DNA of 64,000 nucleotides, taken from Orientallactaga sibirica. Lineage: Eukaryota; Chordata; Mammalia; Rodentia; Dipodidae. The position numbers and the translations under genes are program-made. Below, one piece after another: positions 22,799 through 33,869 of this stretch. Location: contig JAEOAD010000052.1 of assembly GCA_036365145.1 (NCBI GenBank), positions 12,709,501 to 12,773,500 of the forward strand. Direction: 5' to 3'. Positions within the stretch are counted from its first letter, which is position 1; each line of letters opens with the position of its first letter. The notes beneath the pieces are model-generated. The model ran no database searches, had not been told where the DNA came from, and saw nothing but the letters and a program-made list of their open reading frames with translations.

Positions 22799-22975
22799 TG
22801 ACAGAGAGAGGGAAAGAGAGAGAGAGGGAGAATGAGAATGGGCACGCCAGGGCTGAAAACAAACTCCAGATGCATGTGCCCCCTTGTGCATCTGGCTTAC
22901 ATGGGACCTGGAGAATCGAACCAGGGTCCTTAGGCTTTGCAGGCAAAAACACTGCTCAGCCATCTCTCCAGCCCT
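22750..22975 (-). mobile_element. tRNA-derived B2-like SINE
   Basis: Minus-strand copy with an (ATTT)n antisense tail (22755-22798) and a small deletion where 'cctccagccactg' is expected. Confidence 0.9.
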
Positions 22976-23149
22976 TCACTTTTTTTAAAATCTAAGATCC
23001 ATGGTTGTTTACGTGGACTCCTGGACCACGGGGTGTGTCCGTCTTCTCCCCACTTACCTTCCCTTCCTCAGCCCTCAACCCTTTCCCTTCCCCACATCCC
23101 TGTGATGTCTGAATAAAATGTGGCATTAAAAAAAATCATTTTCTTGAGC

Positions 23150-23310
23150 CAGACGTGGTGGCACATGCCTTTAATCTCAGCATTCGGGAGGCAGAGGTAG
23201 AAGAATTGCCAAGAGTTTGAGGCCACCCTGAGACTACATAGTGAATTCCAGGTCAGCCTTGGCCAGAGTGAGACCCTACCTCACAAAACCAAAAAAAAAA
23301 AAAAAAAATC
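23150..23310 (+). mobile_element. B1 SINE
   Basis: Plus-strand B1 from 'gagccagacgtggtggcaca' to a poly(A) tail. Confidence 0.94.
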
Positions 23311-23328
23311 ATCATTTTTCTCTGTAGG

Positions 23329-23480
23329 CCAGGCGTGGTGGTGCACGCCTTGAATCCCAGCACTTGGGAAGTAGCGGTGGAGGATCCATGTGAGTTCAAG
23401 GCCACCCTGAGACTACATAGTGAATTCCAGGTCAGCCTGAGCTAGAGTGAGACCCTTCCTCAAAAAAACAACAAAAAATA
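23329..23480 (+). mobile_element. B1 SINE, tandem with the previous
   Basis: Second plus-strand B1 starting about 20 bp after the first, with its own A-rich tail ('aaaaaaacaacaaaaaa'). The two differ at many positions, so they are likely separate insertions. Confidence 0.94.
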
Positions 23481-23899
23481 TTTTTTCTCTAGTCTAGAAT
23501 TGCCAATTCTTTGGTTAATTTTCAGATATGAACTCTGGGTTTGGGGTTCCAGGAAGCACCCCAGAACTCCATATTTATCCTTCTACTTTCCCGAAAGTCA
23601 TAGTGATGGGTGGTTTTAGTGGTAATTGTCTCCTGCCGGGGCACATGGCTCATTAACTCAGAAGACACACTGCTGGGGGGGGGCAGAGGCGGAGGGGGCT
23701 GCACTTGGCTGGATGGGCTCACAAAGACGAGGGCAGACCCGTCATGCTCATGGCCATGACCCCTGGCTGTGCTCCTCAGTGGAAGGGGTTTTCTCCTCTG
23801 TTCTAGGTCTCAGCAGAGGAGCCCAGCGAGGCCCGAGTGAGTATTGATAAACTGCCAGGCACATATGAATAAATGACCTGTAGCCAAAACTCAGCAGTG
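23481..23899. other. unique non-coding sequence
   Basis: No recognised repeat or gene. Confidence 0.5.
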
Positions 23900-24490
23900 A
23901 GAAAACAAGTAGTTTCCTCAATAAAAATGAGCAAAATATCAGAATGGAGACACTGTCTTAAAGAAAACATATGTGTAAACACATAGGTACATTGGAAATG
24001 CTGGAAGAGGGGACAGAAAGAATGTAAGTGCAGGGTGGGGGGACGAGGACTTTGGAACGCTGTCCCCTGATGTGAAGGGACTGGTGCTTCCATGACCTCA
24101 CAGTGGAGGCCACCAACTCCATCGGACCTGCACAAGATTGAGCCCGTCAACATTTTGTCATATATGATGGAAGAGGGAAAAGATAGGGCAAGGCAGCCAG
24201 GTGTGGTGGCGCATGTCTTTAATCCCAGCACTCGGGAGGGAGGCAGAGGTAGGAGGATCACCGTGAGTTCCAGACCACCCTGAGACTACGTAGTGAATTC
24301 CAGATCTGCCTGGGCTAGAGTGAGACCCTGCTTCAAAAACAAACAAACAAAATAGAGGAGGCACTACATGGAGAAAGGAGGGGATTCCCTGGAATTGAGA
24401 TAGGGAGGGTGATCTAAAGGGTAATGGGATGATAATCAAATTATGGCATTTTTATGTATTAAAATTCTCAAATAATTTTCTAAAAAATTA
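23900..24490 (+). mobile_element. L1 3'-end remnant, split by a B1
   Basis: 23930-24190 parallels 10200-10490 ('ggaagaggggacagaaagaa', 'ccatgacctcacagtg', 'cctgcacaagat', 'agagggaaaagat'). 24355-24490 gives a G-rich then A/T-rich terminus. Left limit uncertain. Confidence 0.55.
24198..24352 (+). mobile_element. B1 SINE
   Basis: Plus-strand B1 from 'gccaggtgtggtggcgcatg' to an (AAAC)n tail, inserted in the L1 remnant. Confidence 0.94.
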
Positions 24491-24495
24491 AAAAA

Positions 24496-24718
24496 GGGCT
24501 GGAGAGATGGCTCCACAGTTAGGACATTTGCCTGCAAAGCCTAATGACCTGGGTTTGATTCCCCAGTACCCATGTAAAGCCAGATACACAGAGTGATGCC
24601 TGCATTTGGAGCTCCTTTTCAGTGGCTGGAGGCCTTTGGCACACCAATTCTTTCTGTCTCTCTTCTCTCTATCTCTCTCTGCTTGTAAATAAATGAAAAT
24701 GAAAGAAAATATTCTCAA
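24496..24718 (+). mobile_element. tRNA-derived B2-like SINE
   Basis: Plus-strand copy from 'gggctggagagatggctcca' to 'gtaaataaatgaaaatg', placed directly after the L1 A-rich end. Confidence 0.92.
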
Positions 24719-25596
24719 TAAATGAAAAGATTGAGTTGGTCAACATTCCCTATGGATGGGAGAGGGGCTCATGTGGCCCCACCCGTCCCTAAGGAGAAGG
24801 GGAGATATTTTCTCCAGTCTTGTAGCCACTGGTAAGATGCCCACGCTCTTATAAATAACTCCACACATGCAAATATCCCTAATTAAATTCCGTGGGTCAA
24901 TATGTTTTGCTTAACTGCTTCCTAATCCTAAAAGTGCTCAAGTAGTACAAGCATTGTTTCTTACATGCCAATTTTATTATTCCTTGGGGAGAAAGAAACT
25001 TTGTGACAAGCGGAGCAATCTGAAATATACTTGTGATGCAATAACCTGACCTTCCTAGTCTGGCTCGGCTCATCACACTCTTACAGTAACTTTGGAAAGA
25101 GGTGGGACAGATCTGTTAGCTGTACTTTACCTCTGGGGAGGAAAGTTTCAAGGGGAACAAATATGTCCTCTAAAGCCACCACGGTGAACAGAGCCAGCCT
25201 CGGGCCCCCTCTTCTATTTCCAAGCCTGATGTACTTCTTGGCACTGACTCCTCAGCCTCCCTCTGGTTCTTCCTGGACTAGTGAACTTCCTGATGAGTGG
25301 AAATCTCATGTCTTCTCTCCCTTCTTCCCTCCTCTCCCCTCCTTCCCTCTTTTCCTCCCTTCCTCTATCTCTTCTTTTCCTGCATTTCTGTGTAAGGAGA
25401 CGAATGCTAACAGTCTTTGTAAGACCATGGGAAGGAATGATAGGGCTCACATGAAAACACGTGGCACAGCAAGTGCTCAGCACACCTCTGCTTTCCCCCT
25501 CCCTGTGCCATGCGCTTGGGCACTCTTCAGCTGTGCCCCTTGGAAAGCACCAGGACTGGAGGAATGAGAGAACCCAGGAGGGCAGGAGGGCAAGTG
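24719..25596. other. unique sequence, AT-rich motif cluster at left
   Basis: 24840-25060 is repeat-free and AT-rich. It has a perfect octamer ATGCAAAT (24867-24874), TAATTA (24880-24885) and CATTGTTT (24952-24959), so it could be an enhancer. 25318-25385 is a CT-rich tract. No gene. Confidence 0.45.
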
Positions 25597-26144
25597 CATC
25601 GGTCAGGGCTCTCAGAGGAACAGAACCAATAGAATTAATTGTATTCAATGGAACTTATTGGATGAGCTTATAGCAGTCCAACAATAGCAGTTTGCAGGCT
25701 TGATTGCCGAGGAACCCGGTAGCTGCTCAGTCTATGTGGCTGGATGCCTCAGCAGCCCCCATCCAGAACTAAAGGCCTGGAGGCTTCCTGGAGAGACACT
25801 GCTCTTCAGTACACTCTGGAAAGCCGGGGAAACTTGGTTCCAATGCTGATGAAGTATAGCTGAATGGGAAAGATGCGTGTGCGAGTGAAGCCCTCACCCG
25901 CACGCAGCAAGGCAGCCAGGTGGCAGGAAGGGGGCTCTTTCACCCCAAAGCTTCCTTCCATCAAGTCCCCCTCTGGGAGGGCTGCTCACTCTGGGGGAGG
26001 ATCCACAGGGTTGAGGTGGGGGAATTGGGAAAGGACTTCCTCCTTCACTTAATCCTTCCTGGAAGCCCTAGAGGCCCAACCAAGAGGAATGTCTGTGGAT
26101 TCCTGAACAGATCAAGTTGACAATAGAACTTCACCATCACAGCA
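25597..26144 (+). mobile_element. old mammalian mid-repetitive element
   Basis: Blocks such as 'gggctctcagaggaacagaa', 'tggatgcctcagcagccccc' and 'atcaagttgacaat' near the end recall a dispersed mammalian repeat. A diverged relative at 28510-28965 ends with a matching 'gtcaagttaacacataagat'. I cannot name the family with confidence. Confidence 0.55.
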
Positions 26145-27289
26145 AGCTGGAAACTAATACACAGGCTTATTTCTGCCTACGCATTACCCTGGATAGGATG
26201 GGTTGTTGTATTTCAGTAAACTGAATTTTTCCCCATCCATTAACATGTGGGTAGTCAAGTCTAACCCTTCCTGACCTCATGAAGCTTGGGAAATGTCTAA
26301 GCTTCTAGAACTGAAAGATCTATAAAACAAGGAGAGAGAAGGCTGCTAATCTCACTGTACAAACAGGTAAAAATAAGTGGCCAGAGGGCTTGCTGATGAC
26401 TGAGAGCTATAAATAGTTCAAGATGAAATGAATTCAGATGTGGTCAAAAAGCATTTGATAACTAGCTCCAGAGACTGAAATCCTATATCAATGTAGCTGC
26501 TATTGTTAATAGATATGTATTGAACAACAGCTGTGCTGCAGGCAGGCTATACATACGAATATTAAAACTGAGCCCTCCTCAGGCTTTACGATGGAAGAGA
26601 CTGGAGGGAAACTACACACGAATAAACGAGAGATCTACTGAAAGAAGGGGGGGGTTAGACTATGTGGATCAGAAGTCCCCAGAGCACAGCCATATTCCAT
26701 GGGGCTCAAAGTCTGAGCAAAAGAAGAGAGAAGTAGGCACTGGTCCAAAAGAAGCAGGAAAACGAGAAAAGAAGCTCTCAGAGAATGGTCCAAGCATCAG
26801 GCTGTTTCTTTCCATTGTGGTGAGGGGTTGAGAGGTCTGACTCAGTTAAGCTTCTGAGAGCTCAAGTGCCTGCTGCACACATCAGATTCATTCTCCCGTG
26901 AGAAACGTTCTCCCCTTCTCTCTATACTCTTTGAGGCCAGGCGTCAGCTTTACCAGACCACGAGTCCTTTGGTAACATCTTACTTGTCGTTGGATGTTGA
27001 TGCCCAGGTGCCCGTTCCTACCGGGAGCTTCTTGCTGTCTGCTGGACTGCGGCTTGATCAGCAGGGGGAAGCGTGCTGACGGGTCAGGCCACATCTGGCT
27101 CAGAGGAAGGAGAAAACACAGGCTGTTGGTCCCTACGCAAGAGAATGTCCTGGCACTTTGGGAGACAGGAGAGTGGTCTGGATGTCCTAGTATACACAGG
27201 TTAGTTGCTCACCTAGCATCATTTACTCTCTCTCTCTCCTTCCTCTCTTTGATAGCTCTCCAAGTTTGCTGCATGTAGCATGGCTTAGT
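26145..27289. other. unique sequence with a perfect MEF2-type motif
   Basis: A perfect CTATAAATAG (MEF2 consensus) lies at 26407-26416 in repeat-free AT-rich DNA. Otherwise unremarkable. 27228-27244 is a short CT run. Confidence 0.45.
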
Positions 27290-27655
27290 TGTTGTGGTGG
27301 TTTGATTCAGGTGTCCCCCATAAACTTAGGTGTTCTGAATGCCAGGTTCCCAGCTGATGGAGATTTGGGAATTAACACCTCCAGGAGGCAGTGTATTGTT
27401 GGGGGTGGGCTTATGGGTATTATAGCCAGTGTCCCCTTGCCAGTTTTTGGCACACTCTCCTGTTCCTGTTGTCCACCTGATGTTAGCCAGGGGGTGATGT
27501 CCACCCTCTGCTCATGCCATCGTTTTCCCCTGCCATCATGGAGCTTCCCCTGAATATGTAAGCCAAAATAAATCCTTTTTTTTTTTTTTTTTCCCACAAA
27601 AGCTGCTGTTGGTTGGGTAATTTCTGTCAGCAATGCGGCCTGCCTGCAATGGTGG
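27290..27655 (-). mobile_element. mid-size rodent repeat, solo copy
   Basis: This is the reverse complement of the family at 57945-58325. On the minus strand it reads 'ccatcagctggga', then 'gaacacctaagtttatgggg' and 'gacacctgaatcaaacc'. A poly(T) run with an antisense A-rich block splits the 5' part. Confidence 0.65.
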
Positions 27656-28509
27656 GGATGGGCTCACCCTTGGACAATTAGTATAATGTCATCTTCCTTG
27701 CCCAGGAACAATCCAGCCTGACACTAATCCATGGCCTTATCTTGACCATCCTGATTCTCTTGGGTTGCTCCAAATCAGAATGAAGTTTCCTTGTTGGTTC
27801 CAGGTTTTGGAGGTGAAGATTCATTGTGATGGAACCACTGTCACCACTTTGTTCCATGAAGGAAGCCAGGCTGTGATGAAGCCGACATAGACACAAGGAC
27901 AGGGCCAGAGAAATGGAACAGAACTTTGGATCGGACTCCCCATGATCTCTTTCTCTAGTGTGTGCTTCTGTTGAGTCAATATAGCCCATCACGTCCAAGT
28001 CTGCTTGACTTGGATTTTTTATTGTGTTTTTTTATTAAGGATTTTTTATTAGGATTTACTACATAACACATGCTAAGTGATATGGCCACAATTCTTCCAT
28101 TACAGAGGCACTGGGAGGCGGTGGCATGATGAGTGAGGAATGTAGGTCCGGCTTCATGGCTCCATTATAGGATCCGTGACTTGAATTCCCTGAGAGTTCC
28201 AGTGTTTCCCATGTGAGAGCAGAGAATGGATAATAGGTTTGGAAGGGTTAAATGAGATGATGTGTGTGCACTGCTGAGCATATAACAAGAGTGCAGAAGA
28301 GAGAGCACAAGAGAGCTGGCGTAAACTGTGCAACCTTGAAGGCCTGGCGTGGGAGTCCAAGTGTGACACAGCATGCTGCGAGTTGTAATTGACCATCCTC
28401 GTCCCACTTCTCTTACTTAGGCTCAACTCTAAGTTCTTCATGTCTGCTTAGAAGGTCAAACGGCTTATTATTGCTAACATTTTCTATTTTATGGTGTTGT
28501 GCTTATTGT
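27656..28509. other. unique non-coding sequence
   Basis: No recognised repeat or gene. The minus-strand frames of about 100 codons have no domain. Confidence 0.5.
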
Positions 28510-28965
28510 AAGAAGAAACAGCACCCTCAGGATAGATGGAGACCCCCTTTTCTCTCTCCCCCATCTATAAGGGGAGATTTCTTATAAGGAATTGAATTAC
28601 ACAATTATGAAGGTTGAGAACGCTCATGATGTGCAATTGGCATGCTGAAGACCGGGGCGGGGGCAGTGGTCTGACTTCTAACCCCAGCACAGAGAGAACT
28701 CAGACAGCTGGTGAAGTAGGGTCCATCTAAGAGCAGAAGGTCTTAGCTAAAGAGTTCAGGCAGGCTAAGTTCCCTCTCACACAGCCATTTCATCCTATTC
28801 TGGTCTCTACCCACTCTCTTTGAAGGGCCATCTGCTTTACCCAGCTATTCATTCAAATATTGCAATGGCCCAGAGAAATCTTCCAGGACAGAATAATATT
28901 GGAGCCAATATTTTGGCATGCTGTGGCCTAGTCAAGTTAACACATAAGATTAACCATCACAATTA
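28510..28965 (+). mobile_element. old mammalian mid-repetitive element, diverged
   Basis: 'cttataaggaattgaattac', 'acaattatgaaggttgagaa', 'ggccatctgctttaccca' and 'gtcaagttaacacataagat' are in the order of the element also seen at 25597-26144. Heavily substituted. Confidence 0.55.
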
Positions 28966-29094
28966 TAAATCCAAAAAGTATTTATTGAGTACCTCCTGTA
29001 GCCAGGCATTGTTGCATATACGCAGAGAGAGGCAGTCTTATTTTCATGATAGTTTTGTGAATATTTCTCTATAGTTTAGCAAGTTCTTTGCCTT

Positions 29095-29262
29095 CATCAT
29101 TCATTTACTCCTCACCATAAGCCTGCGAGGCTGACTTGACAGGTATCACATCGTTACAGCACAACAAACATGGTGGAGACACAGAGATTAAGTCATTGTC
29201 TCAGTCAAGGTCACACAGCTCATGCACAGCAGAAGAAAGTCTAGAATTGAAATCCCCGGGAC
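29095..29262 (-). mobile_element. MIR fossil
   Basis: 'cacagagattaagtcattgt' then 'caaggtcacacagctcatg' and 'tagaattgaaatcccc' give the antisense MIR order. Confidence 0.55.
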
Positions 29263-29303
29263 CCAGTGGAATCTTCTTTTGCTACATTATACATTATATT
29301 TTT

Positions 29304-29562
29304 TTTGAGGGGGGGGAGAGACACAGAGAGAGAGAGAGAGAGAGAGAGGGAGAGGAAGACAGAGATGGGCGCGCCAGCAGCCTCTCAGATGTTGTGAACG
29401 AAACCCAGATGCATGCGCCCCCTTGTGGTCAAGTGCGGCATTGCATCACTTTGCATCTGGCTAAACGTGGGACCTGGTGATTGGAACCACTGGAGATTGG
29501 AACCAGTGTTCTTAGGCTTAGGAGGCAGGCGCCTTAACCGCTAAGCCATCTCTCCAGCCCTG
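29304..29562 (-). mobile_element. tRNA-derived SINE, long subfamily with doubled B box
   Basis: Minus-strand copy with (GA)n tail. On the minus strand GGTTCCAATC occurs twice (29476-29488 and 29492-29504, 16-bp period), as in the copy at 2850. It is flanked by 'cattatattttt' at 29292-29303 and 29563-29574. Confidence 0.94.
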
Positions 29563-29574
29563 CATTATATTTTT

Positions 29575-30661
29575 ATACAGCGGATTTCCTGCAAAGCTGA
29601 GACCATTCAAAGACGTACCTACTTCTGCTCTGCAATGTGCTTGGGGTGGATGGCGCAACACGCACGTCAAATCTTGCGTAATTACTACTGTTACTCACCT
29701 GCTGACACAGAGTCTACAGCCTCTCATACCTTGGACCAGTGAGGGTCAGCGTTGGGGAAACCCGCCGAGCTTGGCATCAGTTGACCACTTAATTCACAAC
29801 CTGTGAGAGCTCCTGCTTTGTTTAATGGCTTCTAAAATGTTGCCATGCAAGACAGCTCCTAACAGCACTCTTTCTTGTTTTTTTCCCCTCCTTCTAAAAC
29901 CACAGAAATTATTGAAGGGAGTTTTAATGAAATGCATCTGTCACTTATTAAGATGGATGGCTGGAGTACAGCTTTCCATTACTGGAAACAGCAGAATTGA
30001 ATTACGGAATAAGAGTCCCCAGCATCTTCTCCAACTGGCTTTTGCATAATGTGTTGGGAAAATGCCACCTCGGCAGAAAATTGCCATTGTGAGGGCCAAG
30101 GCTCCTTTCCCAAAGGGCTTGTGTTTCCCAGCGACGTCCCCTGCCCTTTGGCAGGTGAAGTGCTTGGGCTCAGGACGTTTCTGGGAGTGGAGACTGCAGG
30201 CTCTGCTTCACAGTCCAGCGACTCAGGTGCCTCTTCTCCTTATGGTTTTCTCTCATTCCAAAGCTCTGGCTTTTGACTTGGTTTTCTAAGGTTCACATTC
30301 CTCATCTCTTACTGGGCCAAACAGTCCCCTCAACAAATTCCGGTCCCCTCAACAAATTCCGGGTGTGTGCTGTGGGAGCAGGCCCTTTTTATTATAGGGC
30401 CTGCTGGCTTCATCTGGATACTCTGCTACACAGGGACACAGGAAAGAAAGTTTGGGAAGTTTTTTTTTTTTTTTTAACATTGTCAAGGTAATAAAGCAAG
30501 ATAACAGAGCAAAGAATGGATGGAGGAAGGGTTTATTTGAAAGAATAAAAAGTCTTTCACAAGCCATGAAACTCGGGCCATTATTTCAGGGTCATCATCA
30601 TCTTTTTATGGCTCTAGCCAGGAAGCTATGCAGATTGTAATTTGTTGTTGTTGAAAAGGAC
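29575..30661. other. unique sequence
   Basis: 29815-30060 is repeat-free, AT-rich and could be a conserved non-coding element, but conservation cannot be judged here. The rest is unique, with a 19-bp tandem duplication at 30324-30361. Confidence 0.45.
30324..30361. repeat. perfect 19-bp tandem duplication
   Basis: The unit 'gtcccctcaacaaattccg' occurs twice head to tail with no mismatch, so the duplication is young. Confidence 0.97.
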
Positions 30662-30819
30662 TTATTATTATTATTATTTTGAGGTAAGGTCTCGCTCTAG
30701 CCCAGGCTGATCTGGAATTCACTATGGAGTCTCAGGCTAACTTTGAACTCACAGCAAATTCTCCTACTTCTGCCTCTTGAGTGCTGGGATTAAAGGCATG
30801 TGCCACCAGGTCTGGCATG
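30662..30819 (-). mobile_element. B1 SINE
   Basis: Antisense B1 with an ATT-rich tail, from 'gaggtaaggtctcgctctag' to 'aggcatgtgccaccagg'. Confidence 0.92.
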
Positions 30820-30912
30820 TAAAGGACTTTTGTAATCATTTAATTTGTCTTTCTTCTAAACAGAGGAATCTGACTAGAGTTAGTTTAGGTTTTCTCAATA
30901 AGAACTCAGCTC

Positions 30913-31070
30913 AAGTCAGATATGGTTGGCATGCGTCTGTAATCCCAGCATATGGGGGGCAGAGCTAGGAGGATTGCTGTGAGTTCAATGCTAGCCTGGA
31001 ACTACAGAGTGAGTTCCAAATCAGCCTGTGCTAGAGTGAGACCCAGCCTCAAACGAAATCAAATCAACCA
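30913..31070 (+). mobile_element. B1 SINE, diverged
   Basis: Plus-strand B1 with head 'aagtcagatatggttggcat' and a (AAATC)-like tail. Confidence 0.88.
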
Positions 31071-31104
31071 ATCACATCAATTCAAAATGCTGATGCATTT
31101 GTTT

Positions 31105-31355
31105 CTTTTGGGTAGCATGACCCGAGAGGAGCAAGCTGAGGAAGAGAGGTTGATTTTGGCTCATGGTTCATCTATCATGGCAAAGGAAGGATGGTGGGGT
31201 GCATGGCTCTGGGGGCTCCTCACATCTCGGCGGCTCATGAAGCAGAGAGTGGGGCTGGAACCGGAAGCACATGACCTCCCCAGACACTGCCGCCAGCTAC
31301 GCATCAAGTGTTGAACAAAGGAGGCGCTGGGGGCATTTCACATTCAAACCCCGAC
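31105..31355 (+). mobile_element. mid-size rodent repeat, solo copy
   Basis: 'gattttggctcatggttcat', 'ctatcatggcaaaggaagga', 'gggggcatttcacattcaaa' in family order. The 5' end is decayed. Confidence 0.62.
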
Positions 31356-31649
31356 AGCCCATGGGTGCACACAGCCTTTCCCCATGCCTTGACTGAGCCC
31401 TGCTGTGTGCCAGGCTGGTGTAGACCCGCTTTCTGAGCACAGCACTTTCAAGCACCTGTGCCTGGATGAGGTGCTCTGGTCATTGAAAACATGGAGAAGA
31501 GATCCGTGTAACTTGGAAACAGAAGTTGTAAGAGGACCTTCCCCTTTCCACCATGGTGGAAATTCATGGACGCTCAAGGGCCCAGCACACGGAGCCACCA
31601 CAGTGGCTATGCCCCATGCTGGCTATCCAGTGTTAGTGAGAACTTAAAG
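31356..31649. other. unique non-coding sequence
   Basis: No recognised repeat or gene. Confidence 0.5.
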
Positions 31650-31968
31650 TCTGTGTGTGTGTGTGTGTGTGTGTGCATGTTTGTATGTGTGTACAGGTGT
31701 ACATGCACAAGTATGCAAATGCTTGTGGAGGCCAGAGGACAGTCGTGGGTGTTAGCCTGAGATACTCTGTCCACCTCTTTTCTTCAGGTCGCTCATTGGC
31801 CTGAAACTTGGTCAGTGACTTCTAAGGATTCTCTTGTCTCTGCCTCCCCAACACGGACATTCCAAGTGTGCGCCATCACGCCTGGCATTTAAGTGGGTGG
31901 TGAGGATTGAACAGGGATCTTCATGCTTGGGAGGCAAGCGATTTACTGACTGAGCTATCTCTCCAGCC
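31650..31968 (-). mobile_element. B4-like SINE with (GT)n end
   Basis: The left (GT)n run (31651-31676) is followed by 'tgtggaggccagaggacagt', 'cttgtctctgcctccccaac', 'gcgccatcacgcctggc', 'gaggattgaacagggatctt' and 'actgagctatctctccagcc'. This is the antisense B4 order of B1-like body then tRNA-like head. Confidence 0.78.
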
Positions 31969-32519
31969 AGGGAACTTAAAGTTTTGCTATGTAATCTACT
32001 GATAATTTGTGCTATTGTCCCTGCCTTATAATCTAACCCCCTGTCACCAAAGGGTCCAGCGCATGGCCTTTCCCCACTGGCCCTCCCTGCCTTCTCTGTT
32101 GCATTGCTAAAAGGTTCAAATGGTTGGGAAGTTCTTTCTTCCAAACTGGAATTAAATCTTCTCTCATGTCATCTCTCCGAACTCCTCCCTCTGGGATATC
32201 AAGGGAGGCGCCTCCCCCTCTTCCGCCTGTCAGCTCTTCACATGGAAGACAGTTGTCATGGCTCCCCTTTGCGGCCTCTTCTCCAGGCAAAATGTGACGG
32301 ATACCCTCAGATGGGTTCTTAGATGACATGGTTCCCAGATGCCTCGTTATCCTTGTTCCCAATCTCCAGACACGCCCTGACTCACCAACGTTGCTTTGAA
32401 ATGAGGATATCAGTGTTTTCATAGCATCTAATGAAGCAGCTATATTTTTTATGCTCAGGAACTAAAATGGGAAAAAATATGAAAAGATTGACTAATCTTT
32501 TAGGACAAAATCAATCATC
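31969..32519. other. unique non-coding sequence
   Basis: No recognised repeat or gene. Confidence 0.5.
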
Positions 32520-32720
32520 TATTTCCTGCTTACAGCCCATCAATAGGTCCCCATGGTATTTAGCAGGAAAATTCTACAAGACCCTGAGTGATCTGACTAC
32601 ACACTTCCCTTTGCGGTCTGATGCCCGTGTGAGTTGCCTTCTGGCGCTTTCCTCCTGCTCTGCTCCCTCCCAGCGGGGCTGTCCCCTGGAAGAGCGTCCT
32701 CCTGGGCTCCCACACCAGCC
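32520..32720 (+). mobile_element. L2 fossil
   Basis: 'ggtccccatggtatttagca', 'ctacaagaccctgagtgatc' and the following cytosine-rich text resemble the 3' coding end of L2 in sense orientation. Heavily decayed and not translatable. Confidence 0.5.
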
Positions 32721-33212
32721 GCCTCTAGCTCAGGTTGGATCACCAAAGGCACTATTGGGAGATGAAGGGGGAAGGGCTTCACCCCCTCCTCTACCTGCGT
32801 GTCTAGGGGTGCCTGTGTTTTCTGCTCCCTGGTGGCTTCAGCCCAGAGCTGAATCCAGCCGTGGCTCTGGGGGATTCTATTCTGCCTCAGCCTCCTGCTC
32901 GTCCTGATGGTTGACTTGTTTCTCCTTCCTCCTCTGCTGATCATCATTTTCCCACCGTGGCTGTTAAAAATCACACCCATCACATCTCCCCTATTTGAAG
33001 TCCCTTGAGAGGTTTTGTTTTCTTGATTCTAACAGCTATCCAGCATTCTAACACTAATTGCGGTGGAATTTATTGTTCAGTTCTTAGAATAAGTCAGCTT
33101 CTCTCTTGCTTAATATACTGTTTTTTCTCTCTCTCTCCCTAAACATCACTGTATTCTATTCATTCATCAGCACTCAGCACAGGCATTTCTCCCCTCGTTA
33201 TCTTTTCTCTCT
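32721..33212. other. unique sequence
   Basis: GC-rich at left (no CpG island), AT-rich at right. No recognised repeat or gene. Confidence 0.45.
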
Positions 33213-33409
33213 TTCTTTCCCTCCCTCCCTCCCTTCCTTCCTTCCCTCCTTTCCTTCCTCCCTCCCTCCCTCCCTCCCTTCCTTCCTTCCTTCCTTCCTT
33301 CCTTCCTTCCTTCCTTCCTTCCTTCCTTCCTTCCTTCCTTCCTTCCCCCTTCCCTCCCTCTCTCTCTCTCTCTCTCCCTTTCTTTCCTTCTTTCTTTCTT
33401 CCTTTCTTC

Positions 33410-33484
<75 letters not shown>

Positions 33485-33486
33485 TT
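33213..33486. repeat. polypyrimidine tract, (CCTT)n then (CTTT)n
   Basis: About 270 bp almost entirely pyrimidine on the plus strand: CCCT/CCTT units, then CT, then TTTC units. The mirror-repeat character could support triplex (H-DNA). The apparent 140-codon frame here is low-complexity translation. Confidence 0.97.
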
Positions 33487-33618
33487 GGTTTGTTTTTTGA
33501 AGTAGGGTATTGCCCTAGCTCAGGCTGAACTGAAATTCACTATATAGTCTCAGGCTGATCCTCCTACCTCTGCCTCCTAATTCCTGGTATTAAGGCCTGT
33601 GCCACTACGCACGGCTAT
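33487..33618 (-). mobile_element. B1 SINE
   Basis: Antisense B1 whose T-rich tail merges with the polypyrimidine tract on its left, suggesting the tract grew from that tail. A stretch is missing between 'ctcaggctga' and 'tcctcctacc'. Confidence 0.88.
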
Positions 33619-33659
33619 CTTTTAAAATTTGCTTTAATATGTTTATTTCCTCTTGACTC

Positions 33660-33790
33660 TTTTCCTTTGGTAATTTATAAGCTCGTGGCAAGGAAAGGCC
33701 ACGTCTGTCTTGCTTATTTTTGGATCACTATCCCCGATCCTAGTTCCTGGTGTGGAGAAAGTGCTCAATGAATAGCCAAAGAAAAATTAA
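33660..33790 (+). mobile_element. L2 3'-end fossil
   Basis: 'cacgtctgtcttgcttattt', 'ggatcactatccccgatcct' and 'gaaagtgctcaatgaatagc' follow the L2 3' end order. Confidence 0.55.
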
Positions 33791-33869
33791 TTACCTGTGT
33801 ATGGAAAAATGGTTATGGGCCCAACAGTATATACTTTAGAAGGTGAGAAAAGTGCCTTGGTTACAACCC

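Noticed and set aside
23150..23480. Tandem segmental duplication of a B1
   Set aside because: The two B1 copies differ at many sites and have separate A-rich tails, so independent insertions are more likely.
33106..33528. 140-codon Ser/Leu/Phe/Pro-rich frame
   Set aside because: Low-complexity translation of the polypyrimidine tract.
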